Shown here: in pieces, positions 23,098-34,429 of the stretch
Layout: each line of letters starts with the position of its first letter
Position numbering within the stretch: position 1 is the first letter of the stretch
Origin: Symsagittifera roscoffensis
Taxonomy: Eukaryota; Xenacoelomorpha; Acoela; Convolutidae
Reading direction: 5' to 3'
NCBI RefSeq assembly: GCF_963678635.1
Contig: NC_087067.1
Span: 44,771,629-44,835,628 of the forward strand
DNA length: 64,000 bases
Translations under genes and position numbers: made by a program
The notes under the pieces: generated by a model
What the model saw: only the letters and a program-made list of their open reading frames with translations
Databases searched by the model: none
What the model was told of the DNA's origin: nothing

Positions 23098-23495
23098 GTA
23101 TATAATTGAAAACTGTATTGTTCCGACCACGTGTCATAAATGACGTAAAGGGAATTTCACTTAGCCAGTTTTATATCCTCTATTTAGGTACCGCAAGGAA
23201 AGCTCACTTTTTTTGAAAAATTGGTCCGAAGCTTTCCGTTTTTTTTTTCAGACCAAATGACTCGATTTTACAAATGATAAATGACTCGAAATTTACAAAT
23301 GACTTGAATAAAATCATTTGAAAATGATGTCCCAATTAAATCATCTTCGATTTACACATTAATTTAGCTTAAACATTTTCTCATTAAACTAGTTCTATTG
23401 GTCTTTACTGGAAAAAGAACAACAGGAAATTTAGTTAAACAAAGAAAACGTTTAAATTTTTTTTTCATTTTTGAGTTTCTTTGCTGGAATTATTG

Positions 23496-23890
23496 TGGTT
23501 GGAACATTCTGTGCTACTTGCAAACCGCTTGTCTATTCTTGTTTTTATAATAGTGGTAGACTGGAAACTTATTTTGGAGATTATATCGGTATTGGGTCGA
23601 TTATTTCTGACAAAAAGCGCAATATTATGAATTTAGCTTGGAATTTCTATCCAATTTTTGAAACAAACTGAAAGCTTTCAACCATATAGAAACGATGAAA
23701 TTATGATTCAATATAATGCGACGTTTTTTCGACTGATAACTATACGGAAGTATTTGACGAATTAGCAAGTCGCGAAGTAGTTCAATTAGAACTTCAAACA
23801 GGAATAGTCTACATGAAGAAAAAGTCTAAGCGAATTTTCAAATATAACTTTAGCCGGTTAATTTTTAAGTAGCACAGAATGTTCCGACCA
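23496..23890. mobile_element. MITE-like element in Golgi intron 1
   Basis: Terminal inverted repeats of about 24 bp with one mismatch: GGAACATTCTGTGCTACTT at the left (from 23496) and its complement at 23867-23890. The interior of about 350 bp is non-coding. No target duplication could be read. The same outer motif GTTCCGACCA also occurs singly at 23119. Confidence 0.6.
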
Positions 23891-25220
23891 GTTTTTAAAA
23901 AAAAAATTTTTTTGTTCATAGCGTCGTTTTTTTAATGTTGTGATAAAAAGAAAAACAACAACTTCGAAATATTTGAGAGTCATAGTAAAATAGGTCAATT
24001 GGAAAACAGATTTTGAATAAAAATGACTAGAAAACGAAAAAACATTTAAAAGAACTTCCAAAAATTCCTTTACTTGAGACAAACTAAGTTTTCATGGCTT
24101 AAATTAAGTTTAAATAAGCTATTATAACCTTACACGGTCACCTTATTAGCTCGAAATTAGACCAAAAATCAAAAATTTCAAACCAGTTTTCCTCGACACT
24201 CTGAAAAATTTCCTCGACTGAAAGGGCTTTAATATGATATATCACTCTACCCATTTCTATGTTTTTTTGTGGTATCTGATATTGCGTGGAAAACAAAAAA
24301 AAACAAAAAACTAAAACACACCCGAATACAAAGTTCCTCCGAATTTTGATTGCTCCAAATCAAATCACGAAAAACTTATAAAAGCGCAAACAGAAAATTA
24401 GATGACGTGTGTGCTGGATTCGTTTTAGAGTGTCTTCGAATTGGACAGATGAGCATACAGCATGAGCGTTATGCATAGAAAAATGGAAAATAAAGAGCAA
24501 ATTAGCATTTTGATAACTAAAGGTGTGAAGAACATCCGTGGTGTTAGGGATCCTCGAAGTATTATTAGATTTTTAGGAGTGATTTGTTGTTTTCAGCATT
24601 AACATCTGCGCAGATATTAACTTCGACAATCACGAATTACAATAAGAAAAGCTAGCTGTAAATGGCAATGTATCTTTTGTGTGGTGTGTTCAATGGCTGT
24701 ATTGTTTAGATAAAAAAGCGCAGGCTGCTCTCAAACCAAATGAATTTAAAACAAATGGCACAAAAACAGAAGTTAAAGGTATTGTGGCTGAAAATCTCCA
24801 TTAATCTGTTGTTGTGGGGTCTTACCCGGTTTTAAATCATATATCATTCTGAAATTTTCATTCTGTTACTCTGGTTTCTAGAATAGTTAGTGTATTGTCG
24901 TGTATACTAGTTTTTTGTGCGAAATACTTAAATGCATTTAGTACTGATACATTGTTCTCAATCGATAGAAATAAAATTAGGAACCAAATTTTCCGCCCAC
25001 AATCACCTCAAAACGGATCTGTAGATCCAATGGTGATCTCCCAGGCAGTTTTAATTTTACTTATGTGTCAGTTTGTGAACTTTTTTCATTTATGTCTGAG
25101 AACAATTTATATACACTTGCTAGAGCTTGCAATCGGGAACTAGACAATTTTCCCGCAAACAACTTTTCTTACAAATCTTACTTGCTTCTCTCACTTGCTC
25201 TATAATTGAACCTTAAAAAC
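23891..25220. other. Golgi intron 1, nothing recognised
   Basis: AT-rich sequence without a coding signal. The open frames here are short and carry no domain. Confidence 0.35.
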
Positions 25221-25600
25221 TTCTAGGTTCATTTAGAGGTACCGTTGTTGACTTTGCAATCTAATGTATGTGGTTCGACTCTCAGTCGGACCTTGTTTTT
25301 AGTTTGTATGCATTTGAAAAAAAAATTTCGGTAAAAACTGAATTGTCGAACTTTCGTTTGTCTGCTCAAGTTTTGTCGGCTTAGTTGCCACACATCACGG
25401 ATTTCGCTTGTGGTGTAAGCAAATTCGATTGCAGTTGCAAGTGAGATTTTTGTTCATTCTAGTTTCAGGGGGCTTGGAAGATTTTGAAATTTTTGTCATA
25501 AAATCACTTTTGTACAACTGATGTCTGCTCAAAGAATTTCGGCTTAGTTGCCAGATCACTATTTTTTGTACTGTAAGAAAGTTCCGTTGTAGTCTCAAGT
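25221..25600 (+). mobile_element. SINE with Cys(GCA)-like core
   Basis: tRNA-like core at about 25226-25292 with GACTTTGCAATCTA in the anticodon arm and B-box GTGGTTCGACTCTC. The 3' module carries GTTTTGTCGGCTTAGTTGCC and TGTAAGCAAATTCGATTGCA, shared with the elements at 31500-31900 and 31949-32330. Confidence 0.65.
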
Positions 25601-25832
25601 GCACTTTTTAAAAGTAATGAACGTAGTGAGTGCTCTTATATAGGTCTTGCTGATTTTTTTTAGGAAAGTCTTAAATTTGTTCACGCTCATTTTTGATTTT
25701 TTGCGGTTTGACTTGTGATTTCTTTTCAAGTTCAGTGCATTTCTATTGTTAAAAGGAAGGAAAAATCCACTATTGAACAACAAGATTGTACAGGTCACGA
25801 AAAAGTGATCGACTTCCAATTTCGAAAATATT
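25601..25832. repeat. Repeat family R copy
   Basis: GTAGTGAGTGCTCTTATATA, GTTAAAAGGAAGG, CACTATTGAACAACAA and AAAAGTGATCGACTTCCAAT mark this copy. Confidence 0.55.
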
Positions 25833-26056
25833 GAGGCACTTAGCATAGTGGTAAGGCGTTCACTTCGTGATCGTCAGATCGTGTAATCGATCCCCCGCCG
25901 TGGCAATGGTGGTGTATGAGGAAGAGCTCTCATCTCACTTGAACTCTGGCTTCAGGTCTGCCACAGCCTGACCGATTTCGGCTGTAATAGTAGTACCACG
26001 TGATAGTTGCAGACGCAAAAAAAACGACTTTGAGTCACAAAAAAAGAGCTTCGCTC
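25833..26056 (+). mobile_element. Second SINE family, full copy
   Basis: tRNA-like head from 25833 (CTTAGCATAGTGGTAAGGCG as A-box region, GTGTAATCGATCC as B-box). A distinct body follows with CTTGAACTCTGGCTTCAGGT and GCCTGACCGATTTCGGCTGT, then an A-rich end. A fragment of the same head is at 58785-58862. The anticodon cannot be assigned safely. Confidence 0.7.
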
Positions 26057-26788
26057 AACAAAATAACTCAGTCTGGATTGTGGGGAAATAAGAGAAACTG
26101 ACTATGCTTGACAGGCTGCAAAGCCTTTCATAGACCCTCTGCGAATCGAAGGAATGACCATTAAAATTAATTATCAGATTTTTTAGCGAAATAAATGTTT
26201 TACCTATTGATCCAGTTTTCTCAAATTGGGTTAATTTTAACAAAAAAAAGTGTCCATCATTCGGTTTTTTTCCGGTTCATCTTGTGTCAACGATTTCGGC
26301 TTTTTTTCCTCTTCGTAAATTTTGTTCAGTTGCTAATTGAATATTCAAATGTCGGACATGTTTTACTAGAACGATCACTTTGTTTTTCAAACAGATGCCA
26401 GGACTAAATATTATGTTTACTTTCAGACGATATACTTCTCACTCATCCTAATAAGTATAGATCTCGTTTTTGAGCGTCAAACTCTTTCAGAAAACAGTAA
26501 CCATTAATCAAATACTATCGCAATAGCATTTGATTAAGAATGTGGCACGTTTCGCCTCACACACATTTCGCTCCTCTCAAAAATACTGGCATATTTTGTC
26601 CCTCACACGTTCCGCCTTCATAACTTGACACATTTCCTTTTACATTTTGCCCCTAATTTCGTCGCAATTTTTTTTTCATTAACATGGATTTGTTCGCTAT
26701 GAAATTAATTAATCGCCGCTTCCTAAATTTACGAATTTGAGGGGTGAAATGTGGAATACCATGGGATAATTGAGAACGTTGTTTTTAG
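26057..26788. other. Golgi intron 1, 3' part
   Basis: Family R text resumes at about 26180-26300. A stretch at 26535-26660 repeats CACGTTTCGCCTCACACACA-like phrases four times with changes. The intron ends in the exon 2 acceptor. Confidence 0.4.
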
Positions 26789-26973
26789 CTGCTCCGGGTC
26801 AAATCGACGAAGGTGGTCTGAAGCAGATAGGAGCACCAGGTGAAGACAAACAAGTTGAAAACGCAGCCGAAGTGGACTTCGTGCCTGGAGACGGACAGGG
26901 AGCCCTATTGCCCCCGATGGGCGAAGCTGAGAGAAAAGCAATGGATAATAGAATAGACAATGGACAAGCTCAG
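26789..26973 (+). CDS. GOLM1/GOLIM4-like protein, exon 2
   Basis: Acceptor CGTTGTTTTTAG (AG at 26787-26788) restores phase 1. The exon encodes about 62 lumenal residues, AAPGQIDEGGLKQIGAPGED through DNRIDNGQAQ, continuing the acidic low-complexity tail. Donor CAG|GTCAGT at 26974, phase 0. Confidence 0.8.
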
Positions 26974-27414
26974 GTCAGTTGTAATGACAATGATAGCGGT
27001 TTTAAGTGGAATTAAAGGAGTCGGTTATTTGAGATCGGTAACGAGCTGTAAATTTTCGCTAGGAAAACCTCATTTTAAATTTTTTCATAAGAAATTTTAC
27101 AATTGTATAGTTTTGTCTGTTTGTTTTAGCCGTCATATTTGATACCGCGTGGTTTTGCTTTTTAACTTTATTCGAGCCTTTATTTGATGTATTTATGATT
27201 GTTCGGGTGATTGATTCCTTAATTTTTTGCAAGTTTTTTTAAAGTTTTTGAACGTTATTTGTACATGAACCACCAGACAATGAAACCGTACATGAAAAGA
27301 CAATCGTACATGAAAAGACAATGAACCAACTGATGTATCAGAACTTATGTTTTTTGAGGAAAAATTCTTAAATATTTACGAGCTCTATTTCGATTTGTCG
27401 CGGTTTGTCTTAGG

Positions 27415-28745
27415 AATATTGAGCGTAGTGAGTACTCTTATATAGGTCATGATGATTTTTGTGTTTTCAGGAAAATGTCCGAAAATTTTTTCACGATCAA
27501 TTTAGATTTTTCACGATTTGATTTCTGATTTCTTTTTCAGTTCATTTCATTTCTTTTGTTAAAAGGAGGGCAAGCTCCACTATCGAACAGCAAAAATGTA
27601 AATATCACAAAAATATGGTCGACTTTTAATTTCTAAAATGAAATTTAGTTTTCTGATTACTCAAGTTTTTTTTCGAAAAGAAAAGTCAGTTTTTTTTCTC
27701 TTGCGTTCTTTACTCTTTTCCAAGCGTTCATTACTCTGTTCAGGAACAAATTTACTTTTTCGCGGTTTGACTTAGGTTTTTTTAAGTTGTTTATTTCCTC
27801 TTTGTTCAAAGAAGGCAACTCCACTATCGAAAAGCAAAAGTGTAAAGATCTAGAAAAAGTGCTTTTCATAAGTTGTTCTTGAAATTTTTCGAAATTTCTC
27901 GAAATACACGACAATTTTTTTTGCTTCATTGCGTTCATCGATTTTTTTAGCTGTCTGTTGGCTATGTTTTCATTTTAAGTTCAATGCAGTTCCTTTGTTG
28001 AAAGGAAGGCAGGTTCCACTATCTAAGATTGCAGTTTAAAGGTCACAAAAAAGTGATCGACTTCTAGATTTGAAAATGGATTTTTTTGATTTGCAGATTT
28101 CCCAGAGGAATAGTTATTTTAATCCTTCATAGTCCTCCATATTGCAAAAATTGTTCAATTATGATCTGATTAAAGTCGATGAAGGAAATCAAATCGAAAC
28201 TTACATAAAGTGGTTTCTAGTGCGGTAAAGCGTGATTTTCTTTCATCTTCAGTAAAGTGTAAAGGACAAGAAAAACGTGTTATACTTCTATTTTTGTAAA
28301 TGGAACTTATTTATCAGATTTCCGAAATAAAAATTTGAATTATTGATCCAGTTTTCTGGGTTTGGATTATTTGTAGCAAAAAAATGCCATTCATAAATTG
28401 TTCTCGAAAGTTGAATTCTTTTAAATGCTTAACGTTTTTTCTATTTCCTTGCGTTCATTGAGCCCTTTCCAACTGTCTGTTGGCTATGTTTTCTCTTTAC
28501 TTTCAATTTGTTTCCTATGTTAAAAAAAGGAAAGCTGTACTATTGAACAACAGAAAACTCAAAAAGTTAGATTTACCTTTTGATCCAATGTTCTCCTATG
28601 GGGTTATTTGAATCAAGAAAGTGTCAATCTTAAGTTTTTTTCTTGGAAGTTCGAAAGTTGAGATTTTTCAAAAAAAAGTCAGTATTTTTGTCTTTACTTG
28701 CGTTCATTGTTTCTTTTCCAGCTGTCTGTTGTCTAGGTTACATAG
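27415..28745. repeat. Cluster of family R copies in Golgi intron 2
   Basis: Four partial copies in the same orientation. Each shows some of GTAGTGAGTACTCTTATATA, TTAAAAGGAGGGCAAGCTCC, GGTCACAAAAAAGTGATCGA, TTATTGATCCAGTTTTCT, GCGTTCATTGA and ACTGTCTGTTGGCTATGTTT. Copies begin near 27415, 27710, 27950 and 28440. Confidence 0.6.
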
Positions 28746-28849
28746 TTGGATATATAAACACTTAGAATACCTCAACCTGTCTTTGAAAAAAGGAATTTAT
28801 TTGTAAATTTTGGTTGTTTCTTCTTAACTTTTTTCAATTAGATAATAAT

Positions 28850-29345
28850 TATTGTTCCGACTTTTGTAACGAAAGTAACGGAATATTTGTGCCCGGGGTG
28901 GTATTTTTTCTTCAGACAAATTTCGACTTTTAAACTAGTCATTTTTGACGAAATTTTTTATATCATTTGAAAGGTATTGTTGTTCTGAACTTAAAAAAAT
29001 TTAAAAGATATATAACCTGTGATCGTTTTTCGAAAACTTATGAGGGTTTAAAGATTGCCATTTGGCCAATTGGGGACAATTAACGCGCGGTATATTTCGC
29101 GCTATTAACGCGTAAGCGGAGATTTAATCCGTCATAGAAATCGTTCCAAATTGGTTGAAAGACGCTTATTTGCCATAATTGCTTTGATACTAGCAGCGAA
29201 ATCTATCACTTTGTACTTAATATGGCATGTGGGGGGATGATTATCACCTCAAATTAAAAAAAAAATTCATTTTATTTTTTTATTTATAATTTTTTCATGT
29301 TGTTACTGCTCCATAGACCTTAAAAGGCAGTCGGAACATTCAGGG
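28850..29345 (+). repeat. Direct repeat unit, copy 1
   Basis: Begins GTTCCGACTTTTGTAACGAA and runs through TTTCTTCAGACAAATTTCGA, GGGACAATTAACGCGCGG, AACGCGTAAGCGGAGATTTA and GTGGGGGGATGAT to GTCGGAACATTCAGGGC. The ends are short complements of each other (GTTCCGAC/GTCGGAAC), so it may be a TIR element. Copy 2 follows in the same orientation. Confidence 0.7.
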
Positions 29346-29375
29346 CTTCGTTCGCCCTGATACGAGCAGTCTTGT

Positions 29376-29840
29376 TGTTCCGGCTTTCGATACGAAAGTA
29401 ACGGAATATTTGTGCTCGGGTTGGGTTTTTTTCTTCAGACAAATTTCGACTTTTTAACTAGCCATTTTTGACGGAATTTTTTTATATCATGCAAAAGCTA
29501 TTGTTGTCCTGAGCTTAAATTTGAAAAGTTATTTTACCTGTGATCATTTTTCGTAAAGATTGCCATTTTGGCCAATTTGGGACAATTAACGCGCGATATC
29601 TTTCGCGCTATTAACGCGTAAGCGGAGATTTAATCCGTCTTAGAAATCGTTCCAAATTGGTTGAAAGAAGCTTATTCGCCATAATTGATTTTTTGCAAGG
29701 AGCGAAACCTATTGTTTTGTACTTTATATGGCGTGTGGGGGGATGATTTTCATAGAAACATTTTCAAATTTTAGAAAAAAAGTTTTTCATTTTATTTTAA
29801 TTCATTCAATTTTTTGAATGTTATTACTGCTCCAGCATAT
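29376..29840 (+). repeat. Direct repeat unit, copy 2
   Basis: Diverged copy of 28850-29345, lacking its right end after ATTACTGCTCCA. Confidence 0.7.
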
Positions 29841-30428
29841 CTTTCAAATTGAACGCGCAAATGTTCGAATCATTAATGCGAAAAAAAATTATTTGTATTG
29901 TAAAGGTAATTTAATCCATGAAGCTGTTTGCTATTTAAATCCATTTTCTTGAATAAACAAAAAAGTGCAACCACATACATAAGAAAAAAAAAAAAAGTTT
30001 TTTTTGTTTCAAATTTGTCGTTTTTTTTTCTGCGCAATGTTATTTCTATTTGTTTTGCAGAATGTTTTTTATTTTTTTGATGCAGTAAAGACCTGCATTC
30101 ATTAGATGAAATGGAACTGATGTTATCGACGTTTAGTATTCTTGCAGGGTTCGTTGATACAAAATTCTAAGAAGGTTGGAATGAATTTTGGATTTCAATC
30201 CGAAAAGAGTCATGCTTTTGTTTTGTTGGGTAAAATGATTGGTTTGAAGGATGGTAGCCAGTTATTAATCAAACTTTTCATGTAATGGTTGGTCGTTTCA
30301 TACAAACATTATTTGATGAATCTGGCATCATTTTAGTTTTGAAAAAGTTATTTTTTAAGAGTCGATGAACGTAGGCATGGTTAACACTTTTTAAGAGGCT
30401 TAGTTAACGCTTTGTAATTTTTGTTTTA
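29841..30428. other. Golgi intron 2, nothing recognised
   Basis: AT-rich; no open frame or repeat placed. Confidence 0.35.
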
Positions 30429-30436
30429 ATGCCAAT

Positions 30437-30875
30437 CAGGGGCGGATCTAGGATTTTCTCGAGGGGGGGGGGTTCAAAAAAATTTTCGAAAATTTTGACG
30501 AACTTTTTTTTAGGTCGATCAGATTGATTTTCCGAGCTCTCCTAAAGCAGTAAAAAGACCCTGTTTCGGCCAAATTTTCTGCGCCGCAGGCAATTTTTTT
30601 GAAAAAACAGGTCAAAAAAGCCGTTTTTGGGCACTTTTTGGAAAATTTTGACAAAAAAAATCGCGTTTTTTTTTGGCGCGCGCTCCCCCTCAAAATAAGT
30701 ATATATTGGCGCCAAAGGCGCCTTTAGAAAAATTTTAGGGTCGGTCGGCCAAAGATGGATTTCTTAAAAAGTACCAAAGGGGGGACCCTTTGGGTTGGCA
30801 GGGGGTCGAATCCCTGAGGAGGGGGGGGGGGGGGGGCGTCCGCATCCCCCCCCCCCCCCCCTAAATCCGCCCCTG
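30437..30875. mobile_element. hAT-type MITE with 8-bp target duplication
   Basis: Terminal repeats CAGGGGCGGATCTAGGATTT (left) and CTAAATCCGCCCCTG (right). Both ends are followed inwards by G/C homopolymer runs. The 8-bp flanks are identical: ATGCCAAT at 30429-30436 and 30876-30883. CAGGG-type ends with 8-bp duplications are the hAT signature. The interior is non-coding. A degraded, reversed relative is at 58091-58467. Confidence 0.9.
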
Positions 30876-30989
30876 ATGCCAATGAAATGACATGCTTGTC
30901 TAGAACAGCAGACTCATTTTGAGTGTGCTTGCTCGTAAAATAAAATTTGTATTCAACCTTTTTCATTGGCTGTAGTTTCATCAAATACG

Positions 30990-31425
30990 AATTGAAATAT
31001 TTAATTTTTTCGCCGTATTTACGAGTAGATGAACGTGGTCCAGACCCTTATATAGGTCGTGATGATTTTCGTTTTATTTTTTGTTGTTTATCTGTTGGTT
31101 GTTTTTCACTGGAAAAGTTTATTCGGCGTATATTTGATCGACTTAGTCAACTCATATTGCGTTTTTTAGTTAGTACAACGAGCTTTTGGCTGAATGTGCT
31201 TTCGGCTCAACGAGACCCAATGAGCTGCTACCCTAATAATTTCTGTCGGCTTAGTTAACGTTTTTGTAAAGTTTGATTTATTGCTAATTTGACGCTTGCA
31301 TTTGTCTTTCTAGAAATGTTCTCATATTGAATTTGATTTTCCTTCGAGGCAAATCGTGATAAGGAAATTTTTATAGAGCTAGTTAACTTTAAGGAACGTA
31401 GTGAAAACCTTCATTCAGATCTTGT
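30990..31425. repeat. Repeat family R fragments
   Basis: GATGAACGTGGTCCAGACCC followed by TTATATAGGTCGTGATGATT, and a second partial start near 31394 (GGAACGTAGTGAAAACC). Confidence 0.5.
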
Positions 31426-31945
31426 TGATTTTTTCTTTGAAAAAGTCTAAAAAGGCTCTAATAAGTACGGAAGAGCGTTCATACATATAAGAAGACTTAT
31501 GTATAATACAAATTTTGAGTTTGAACCAGACAGATCACTCCACTAACTAAGAACGGCCATGCACCACCGCCCATATAATCATGAAAGATCATCAATCTGT
31601 CAATCCTTAAGATGTCTGGACCTGGTGAGATTTCCCGTGTTGAGTCACATTAAGCAGCAGGGTCCACTCCTGAGTCCCGGCCGGACCTTTTCCCCCCTTA
31701 TTTATGAAATTGAAATTTTGTTCGAAAAAAATGAATTGGCGGGTTTTTGTTTTTGTAAAAGTTTTGTCGGCTTGGTTGTCACAACAGTTATTTGTTGCTG
31801 TAAGTAGTTTTTTTATTATTTTAAGTGTTGTCATTTTAGTTTCAGGGGGACTTGAAACTTTTTTACAAAATTTTTTTTTCGGCTCAACTGATCCTCGACT
31901 TTGTTTCCGCTTCGTAAGTTTTTTTCTCTTACTAATTATACTAGC
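31426..31945. repeat. SINE 3'-module copy
   Basis: Shares GTTTTGTCGGCTTGGTTGTC, TTGTTGCTGTAAGTAG and TTAGTTTCAGGGGGACTTGA with the 25221-25600 element. The tRNA-like head is not clear. Confidence 0.5.
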
Positions 31946-31948
31946 GGG

Positions 31949-32335
31949 CAGCTAGTGTATTAATAAGAACCTTTTTTTGTAACCTAAGTCGTAAATAAAA
32001 GTGTTTATTGAAATATTCACTTATATGGTAGTTTCACTGTAGCATTGGAATTGCATAGCATCTGTTCTCTGCTTTATTTGTGGCTAAATCAAAAGTCAGA
32101 TGTTAATTCATCAGAATTGGTCTGGAGGTAATGCAGTGGCCTTTTAAATCTAACTCAGCTGTTCGAGTCGCGGCCAGATTTTTTTTTTCAGTGTCTGAAA
32201 TTGAAATTTTCCGGGAAAAATTGATTTGTCTGATTTTAGTTTAGTTTTTTGGCTTATGTTTTGTCGGCTCAGTTGCCACCCTACAATTTTTGCGCGCTGT
32301 AATCAGTTTTCATTGTAGTCTCATGTGGCGTTGAT
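31949..32335 (+). mobile_element. SINE with Lys(TTT)-like core
   Basis: The 5' module is the same as at 12300 (CAGCTAGTGT, CTAAGTCGTAAATAAAAGTG, GCATAGCATCTGTTCTCTGC). The tRNA-like core at about 32119-32178 is different, with CCTTTTAAATCTAA in the anticodon arm and B-box GTTCGAGTCGCGG. The 3' module is the TTTTGTCGGCTCAGTTGCCA type, not the GTCGTGTTCTCG type. Confidence 0.7.
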
Positions 32336-32559
32336 TAACTCCTGTAGTTCTTAGAATTACTATACCTGATTGGTATATTTGCCGTTTTTTCCTTGGTTTT
32401 TTTTTCGCTTAGAAATTTTATTCTGCGTAAATGATTTCGGCTCTTGTTTTGTCGGTTTAGTGAACTTATTTTGCTTTGCTATTACGATAAAAATGATTAT
32501 TCATGTTTTTTCTTAAATCAGGTCAGCTGTTAGTAAAAGAGTTAGAAGTTCCAACTTTT

Positions 32560-33418
32560 TAATCGCTCAAAATTTTTTTTTCAACAGTTTCCTTTGACAA
32601 TGTTTTCGGTTTAATTAGCGTCTTACCACGTATTGTTGGCTTGGTAAACGCTTGAAAAATACTAGAAGCTTGTTTGTGGCTAGGGGTTTCGTTTCTCGTC
32701 TGTTTTTCTCGGATTGGTTTTTCGTAATTCCAAAAAAAGTGTTTGATTTTTTTATGACAACCATTGCCTTTGGTATGTTTGTTTCCCAATGAATTGGCGT
32801 CTAGCCACGGGTTGTTGACTTAGTGGACGCGTGGAAAATATTAAAAGCTTGCTTGATGCTAGTGGTTTTGTTTTTCGTCTGTTTTTCTGAGATTGAATTT
32901 GTCGTATTTCCAAAAATATGTTGAGTTTTTTATGACAACCATTTCTTTTGGTATTTTGTTTTTGGATCAATTGGCGTCTAACCACCTGTTTTTGGCTTAA
33001 TAGACGCTCCATATATACCCAAAGCTTGCTTAATGGTAGTAGTTGTGTTTTTCTGAGTTTGAACTTTTCGCATTTCCAAAAATATGTTGAGTTTTTTATG
33101 ACAACCATTCATTTGGTATTTTTGTTTTCTGATCAATTTGCGTCTAACCACGTGTTGTTGGCTAAATGGACTCTCGGAAAATGCTTAAAGCTTGTTTAAT
33201 TGTGGTGGTTTTGTTTCTCGTCTGTTTTTCCGTAATTGATTTTTTCGTATTTCCAAAAATATTGTGATTTTTTATGACAACTGTCTTTCGGTCATTTGAC
33301 CTTTCACCGCGTGTTATTGGCTTAGTGGACACTCGGAAAGCTTGCTTTCTTGTGGTGGTTATGTTTCTCGTCTGTTTTTCTGTGATTGAATTTTTCGTAT
33401 TTCCAGTTTTTTTCACTA
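32560..33418. repeat. Tandem array C in Golgi intron 2
   Basis: Five units of about 168-177 bp. Each has TTTTTATGACAACCATT (32754, 32931, 33099, 33275 approximately), AATTGGCGTCTAACCAC, TTGTTGGCTTAGTGGAC, AAAGCTTGCTT, GTGGTTTTGTTTCTCGTCTG and TTTTTCGTATTTCCAAAAAT. It ends about 90 bp before the next SINE and 320 bp before exon 3. Confidence 0.8.
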
Positions 33419-33509
33419 AGTTAATTCCATCTCACTGACCATGAAGTAGCTTGAAATGGTACGCTTTCGTTGTATTGCAAGTGATGCAAAGCTCCGCGTG
33501 GCCTCTGTG

Positions 33510-33705
33510 TTAAACGTCCGTGGCTGAGTGGTTAGTGCGTGAGACTCATAATTTCTAGGTCGCAGTAGGTAGTAGGTTCGAATCCGAGATGAGGCCGACT
33601 TTTTAATAATTCGAGGCTTATTCTACCTTTTCTTTTTGCACTTTATAGAGCTTCTTTTTGTCGTGTTCCCGCTAGTGTTTGCCTCTGCGTTTAAAGGAAA
33701 CTATT
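33510..33705 (+). mobile_element. SINE, Met(CAT)-like core, upstream of exon 3
   Basis: tRNA-like core at 33515-33595 with TGGCTGAGTGGTTAGTGCGT (A box), GACTCATAATTTCTAGGTCG and B-box GGTTCGAATCC. The 3' module has CGAGGCTTATTCTACC and GTCGTGTTCCCGCTAGTG. The 5' module is absent or replaced by the tail of another copy (33460-33512). Confidence 0.8.
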
Positions 33706-33735
33706 AAATAAATTAATTTATTTTTTTCATTGCAG

Positions 33736-33934
33736 GCGAATTTGGCAGAAAAGCGAGAGGAGGCCGGCTTAGACCAGCCGGTAGGGTTCGAGAATGACGC
33801 TGAAGAAGAAGAAGACGAAGAGGAGAACAAGCAGGAGCGATATCAGGAGAACGAAGCAGCAGAGGTCGATCAAAGACAGGTAGAGGAAGGGGAGGAGGAA
33901 GAGAATGAGGAAGAGAATGAAGCGGCCGACACAG
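33736..33934 (+). CDS. GOLM1/GOLIM4-like protein, exon 3
   Basis: Acceptor TTTTTTTCATTGCAG (AG at 33734-33735), phase 0. It encodes 66 residues of extremely acidic sequence (DAEEEEDEEENKQERYQENE and more), as in the GOLIM4/GOLM1 acidic tail. Donor ACAG|GTGAGT at 33935, phase 1. The exon is bracketed by two SINEs in the same orientation, at about 33510-33705 and 33951-34315. Confidence 0.8.
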
Positions 33935-33950
33935 GTGAGTTGGTGATGGT

Positions 33951-34315
33951 GCAGCTAGTGTTTTAGTACGATTCTTCTTTTTTGTAACCTAACTCGCAAA
34001 TAAAAGTGTTCATTAAAAGTGTTCACTTCTGTGCCTTCTGCTATAATCACAATCTGTAGCTTTGGAAAGTTCATAGCATGTGTTCTGTGCTTTTTTTAGC
34101 TAGTGTTTGTGAAAGACTAAGCGTCTGTGGCTGAGTGGTTAGTGCGGGGGACTCATAATTTCTAGGTCGCAGTAGGTGTTCTGTTCGAGTCCGAGACGTC
34201 GCCTAATTTTTATTAATTCGAGTTTTCTGTTTTTTTTCTCACTTTTTAGAACTCTAGAGCTGCTTTTTGTCGTGTTCTCGCTAGTTTTTGCTATGCGCAT
34301 CTTCGCCTCTGTTTA
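33951..34315 (+). mobile_element. SINE, Met(CAT)-like core, downstream of exon 3
   Basis: Starts GCAGCTAGTGTTTTAG 16 bp after the exon 3 donor. The full 5' module is followed by the tRNA-like core at 34121-34203 (GGACTCATAATTTCTAGGTC, B-box TGTTCGAGTCC) and the 3' module to about 34315. Confidence 0.85.
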
Positions 34316-34322
34316 TCCTTGC

Positions 34323-34376
34323 GATCAGCCAGCGTGTTGCAATCAGCCAGCGTGTTTCGATCAGCCAGCGTGTTGC
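34323..34376. repeat. Three-unit tandem repeat at the SINE end
   Basis: Three units of 18-19 bp, GATCAGCCAGCGTGTTGC with single changes. Confidence 0.9.
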
Positions 34377-34429
34377 GGGGTACAAGAGTTTTCCCCGCAT
34401 AAAATTAAGTGGAAAGGAGCAAAGTGATC

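Noticed and set aside
22185-23130. Minus-strand frames over the Golgi gene's first exon
   Set aside because: Antisense to coiled-coil and Q/N-rich codons, which give Leu-rich shadow frames.
33515-33595. A functional tRNA-Met gene
   Set aside because: The B box is displaced by an insertion after GGTCGCAG, the acceptor stem does not pair, and the same flanks recur around other cores, so it is a SINE head.
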